This document shows positions 5,150-6,956 of a DNA stretch of 6,956 bases, piece by piece. The stretch lies in assembly GCA_947627125.1 (NCBI GenBank), contig CANQUY010000095.1, positions 1-6,956 on the forward strand, given 5' to 3'. Both the position numbers and the translations under genes were made by a program. The DNA is from an uncultured Clostridia bacterium (lineage in GTDB: Bacteria; Bacillota; Clostridia; Christensenellales; Borkfalkiaceae). Each line of letters opens with the position of its first letter. Position 1 is the first letter of the stretch. The notes below the pieces were generated by a model that did no database searches, was not told where the DNA came from, and worked only from the letters and a program-made list of their open reading frames with translations.

Positions 5150-6956
5150 ATGAAACATCAATTTTTAAAAGCGGCGGCGGTAAGCCCCGACCTGAAGGTC
5201 GCAGATCCCGCCTACAATGCCGCACAGATCATTCAAACCATCCAAGCACATGCCGAGAAGGGCACCGAGCTCCTCGTCTTTCCCGAGCTCTGCATTTCAG
5301 GCTACACCTGCGGGGATCTCTTCTTCCAAACGGCCCTTCTCGACAGCTGCCTTGCTGCCCTCGAGGAAGTTGCCGCGGCCACGAGCGGCAAAAAAATGCT
5401 CGTCTACGTCGGCCTGCCCGTCGCCTACGGGGACAAGATCTACAACTGCGCGGCGGCGATTTCAGACGGAAAGGTCCTCTCCTTCACCGCCAAGACATAC
5501 CTTCCCAACTACGGCGAGTTCTACGAACAGCGTCACTTCACGAGCGGAAGGGGCTTAGACGGCTATATCTCTTTGAAGAACGGCGCGGCGAGCATTTCAA
5601 CAAACAGCATCGTCTACGATAGAGAACACAACGTCTATGTCGCATGCGAGATTTGCGAGGACATTTGGACTGCTTCTCCGCCCTCCATTGAGCACTGCCG
5701 CCACGGCGCGACGGTCATTGTCAACCTCTCCGCATCCAACGAACTTGTCGGAAAGAGGGAACGCCGCCACGGGATCCTCTCCTCCCATTCCCGCAAGAAC
5801 ATCTGCGCATACGTCTACTGCAGCGCAGGGATGGGGGAGAGCACGTCGGACATGGTCTTTGGCGGCAACAATATGATCTACGAGAACGGCAACTGCCTTG
5901 CGGAGGCGAAGCCCTTCTCGGATGGGATCTGCGAGGCCGAGATCGACATCGGCTATCTCATCTCCTCCCGCAGACGGACGACTTCCTTTGCCGCCTCGCT
6001 CGGCGACTCTCCCGAGGATCCGCTCTACCGTTGGGCTCCCGCTTCCTTTGTGACGGAGAATGAACTTACTCTCCGCGACGTGGATCCCACGCCCTTCGTC
6101 CCGCACGACGACGGAGAGAGAAGGGAGCGTGCGGAGCTCATTCTGAACATGCAGGCGCACGCCCTTGCCCAGCGGCTGAAAATCGTTCATGCCAAGACGG
6201 CGGTCATCGGCGTTTCGGGCGGGCTGGATTCCACCCTCGCGCTCCTCGTCGTCTGCAGGGCCTTCGATTTATTGAAAAAGTCCCGCGGGGACATTCTCGC
6301 CGTCACGATGCCGGGTTTCGGCACGAGCGCAAAGACGAAGAACAACGCCGTCGTCCTCACGCAGGCGCTTGGCGTGAGCGTGCGGAAGATCCCCATCTCG
6401 AGGACCGTGCTCTCCCACTTCAAGGATATCGGCCACGACCCCGATGACACGAACACCACCTACGAGAACGCACAGGCGAGATACCGCATGATGGTGCTCA
6501 TGGACCTTGCCAACGAAACGGGCGGCCTCGTCATCGGCACGGGGGACCTCTCCGAACTCGCCCTCGGCTGGTGCACCTACAACGGCGACCATATGTCGAT
6601 GTATTCCGTCAACTCGTCCATTCCCAAGACGCTTGTCAAGTATCTCGTCTTGGCGGAGGCGCAGATGTTGGGCGGCAAGGCCGAAGCGGTCCTCATGAGC
6701 ATTCTCGGGACGGCGATTTCGCCCGAGCTCCTTCCCACCGACGAAAAGGGGGAAATATCCCAAAAGACGGAGGACCTCATCGGCCCCTATGAATTGACCG
6801 ATTTCTACCTCTATCATATGTTGAGAAGGGAGGAATCGCCCGCAAAGATCCTCTATCTTGCGAAAATCGCTTTCAAGGGGCAATATGAAGAAGCGACGCT
6901 CAAAAAGTGGCTCGTGAACTTTTACAGGCGGTTTTTCTCCCAGCAATTCAAGCGGA
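5150..6956 (+). CDS. nadE: Glutamine-dependent NAD+ synthetase, 3' end cut by window
   Basis: Open from ATG 5150 through the window edge (602 codons plus one base, no stop). The enzyme converts deamido-NAD+ (nicotinic acid adenine dinucleotide) to NAD+ using ATP and glutamine, the last step of cytoplasmic NAD synthesis. Residues 1-290 are a nitrilase-type glutaminase domain with the triad Glu46 (FPELC), Lys115 (TAKTYLPNY) and Cys169 (EICEDIW); the spacing closely matches the triad known from Mycobacterium tuberculosis NadE. Residues about 330-602 are the synthetase domain, with the PP-loop SGGLDST (356-362), GTSAKTKNNA (391-400), YENAQARYR (438-446) and GTGDLSELALGW (463-474). The family usually runs to about 640-680 residues, so some 40 or more are missing. 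ATG 5150 fits the family N-terminus (FLKAAAVSPDLKVADP). There is no Shine-Dalgarno in the A-rich leader and no visible promoter, and the repeat array ends close upstream. Confidence 0.95.
   Translation, partial: MKHQFLKAAAVSPDLKVADPAYNAAQIIQTIQAHAEKGTELLVFPELCISGYTCGDLFFQTALLDSCLAALEEVAAATSGKKMLVYVGLPVAYGDKIYNCAAAISDGKVLSFTAKTYLPNYGEFYEQRHFTSGRGLDGYISLKNGAASISTNSIVYDREHNVYVACEICEDIWTASPPSIEHCRHGATVIVNLSASNELVGKRERRHGILSSHSRKNICAYVYCSAGMGESTSDMVFGGNNMIYENGNCLAEAKPFSDGICEAEIDIGYLISSRRRTTSFAASLGDSPEDPLYRWAPASFVTENELTLRDVDPTPFVPHDDGERRERAELILNMQAHALAQRLKIVHAKTAVIGVSGGLDSTLALLVVCRAFDLLKKSRGDILAVTMPGFGTSAKTKNNAVVLTQALGVSVRKIPISRTVLSHFKDIGHDPDDTNTTYENAQARYRMMVLMDLANETGGLVIGTGDLSELALGWCTYNGDHMSMYSVNSSIPKTLVKYLVLAEAQMLGGKAEAVLMSILGTAISPELLPTDEKGEISQKTEDLIGPYELTDFYLYHMLRREESPAKILYLAKIAFKGQYEEATLKKWLVNFYRRFFSQQFKR

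Noticed and set aside
5008..5622. 204-residue frame overlapping the start of nadE
   Set aside because: It is in a different frame from nadE, starts inside a repeat element and gives a low-complexity Arg-rich product, while the nadE frame shows all catalytic motifs.

Overview
The window carries two protein genes on the plus strand, separated and preceded by repeat-packed, apparently non-coding DNA. The first is a large surface lipoprotein of the BspA-like leucine-rich-repeat type (782-4069). The second is a glutamine-dependent NAD+ synthetase, nadE (5150 to the window edge, 3' end missing). Sigma-70-type promoter spacing, a lipobox, Cys/His-rich modules ahead of LRR_5 repeats, and GC-rich codon use suggest a Gram-positive, probably uncultured gut-type Clostridia (Bacillota) genome. 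This assignment is inferred from protein style, not from a marker gene.

Layout: 1-590 holds two tandem copies (period 270) of a composite repeat. 596-635 holds a 40-bp element and 638-691 a G-rich stretch. A near-consensus promoter (707-735) and a ribosome binding site (768-777) then lead into the lipoprotein gene. The last codons and stop of that gene lie inside a palindromic element (4027-4073) predicted to form a three-way junction. 4088-4127 is an inverted copy of the 40-bp element. 4141-4972 contains three more copies of the composite repeat (spacings 291 and 293 bp). 5006-5045 is a diverged third copy of the 40-bp element. A textbook G-quadruplex motif (5105-5126) and a short A-rich leader then precede nadE.

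The two genes do not form an obvious functional unit: one is a secreted, probably adhesive protein and the other is core cofactor metabolism. The most interesting material is the repeat system. About two dozen copies of a 10-bp seed, TCATNCYGAG, occur in both orientations, and I found them only outside the two reading frames. They are built into hairpins, inverted pairs and 270-293 bp tandem units. These units bracket the lipoprotein gene in direct orientation (145 bp identical on each side), and the 40-bp element brackets it in inverted orientation (38/40). The locus is therefore arranged so that homologous recombination could delete, amplify, exchange or invert it. No transposase, recombinase, CRISPR array, rRNA or tRNA gene was recognised.
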